Shown here in pieces: positions 51,847 to 51,988 of a DNA stretch of 51,988 nucleotides. Every line of letters starts with the position of its first letter. The first letter of the stretch is position 1. Under the pieces are notes generated by a model. That model had not been told where the DNA came from, searched no databases, and saw nothing but the letters and a program-made list of their open reading frames with translations. The stretch lies in contig JAFQIY010000063.1 in assembly GCA_017415165.1 (NCBI GenBank), forward strand, positions 1 through 51,988, given 5' to 3'. Made by a program: the position numbers and the translations under genes. This DNA is from Oscillospiraceae bacterium. GTDB lineage: Bacteria; Bacillota; Clostridia; Oscillospirales; Ruminococcaceae.

Positions 51847-51988
51847 GAGCCTGTCGATAAAGTCGACAGGCTAATGAAAAATGAATAATGAATAAAGAAT
51901 AATGAATAGTTAAGGTGTCCGCTTTGCGGACATTTTTAATATTATTGCCGAAGGCAATTCCTTAATTATTCATTCTTCATTATTCAAT
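51847..51988. mobile_element. Heptamer family A element, partial copy cut by the window end
   Basis: It starts GAGCCTGTCGATAAAG exactly as the copy at 16013 and is nearly identical through both core hairpins to CCTTAATTATTCATT. The variable heptamers of the left arm differ: GAATAAT, GAATAAA, GAATAAT, GAATAGT. The right end lies outside the window. Confidence 0.85.

Overview
This window looks like chromosome from a spore-forming, fibre-degrading, anaerobic Firmicute of the Ruminococcus/Oscillospiraceae kind. The grounds are the yabP-yabQ-divIC-yabR and rpsT-gpr sporulation and cell-division synteny, a PPi-dependent phosphofructokinase, a secreted GH26 mannanase with a CBM35-like module, strong AAGGAGG ribosome sites with some TTG/GTG starts, HrcA/CIRCE control of groESL, and a T-box in front of cysE. 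No rRNA, tRNA, CRISPR array, phage or transposase gene was seen. The species assignment is inference.

Layout. 1-6.4 kb (minus strand): PPi-phosphofructokinase, a membrane GGDEF-like/EAL protein with a C-terminal beta-helix-like tail, and the mannanase lipoprotein. 6.5-9.5 kb (plus): SpoU methyltransferase, yabP, yabQ, divIC, yabR and a small membrane protein. 9.5-11.1 kb: gpr (minus) facing away from rpsT, which has a long structured leader. 11.2-16 kb (plus): solitary solute-binding lipoprotein, greA, lysS and two membrane proteins. 16-17.6 kb (minus): a PH-like membrane protein and a permuted papain-like protein. 17.8-19.7 kb (plus): an operon of PilZ-like, ParA-like and ComFB-like proteins. 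19.8-28.3 kb: paaK, glycogen phosphorylase, a GH2 glycosidase, and an amino-acid ABC ATPase and permease without a binding protein. 28.4-36 kb: two tandem U32-like proteins, a TPR-like membrane protein, valS and a secreted propeller-like protein. 36-44.2 kb (minus): an HTH-desulfoferrodoxin fusion, a DUF188 protein, hflX, cysS, a DUF1963 protein, T-box-controlled cysE, a lipoprotein and a PAS-type sensor. 44.3-52 kb: a small HTH, a LacI-like sensor fused to an intact GGDEF domain, groES-groEL, a WG-like lipoprotein, an XRE regulator and a SpoIIAA-like protein.

Four proteins point to a cyclic di-GMP network: a probable phosphodiesterase (1584-4517), a probable diguanylate cyclase (44709-47048), and PilZ-like plus ComFB-like candidate receptors that flank a ParA ATPase.

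The intergenic DNA holds at least three families of small inverted elements. Each is built from degenerate heptanucleotide tandem repeats (GAATAnn, G[CT]AAT[GT]C, GAGTnnG) arranged as inverted arms around a short core. One family sits directly after terminator hairpins, and in the complete copy it is flanked by a duplicated terminator. These elements, the HTH-superoxide-reductase fusion, the PilZ-ParA-ComFB operon and a ribosome-binding site separated from its start codon by a hairpin (gpr) are the items most worth following up.
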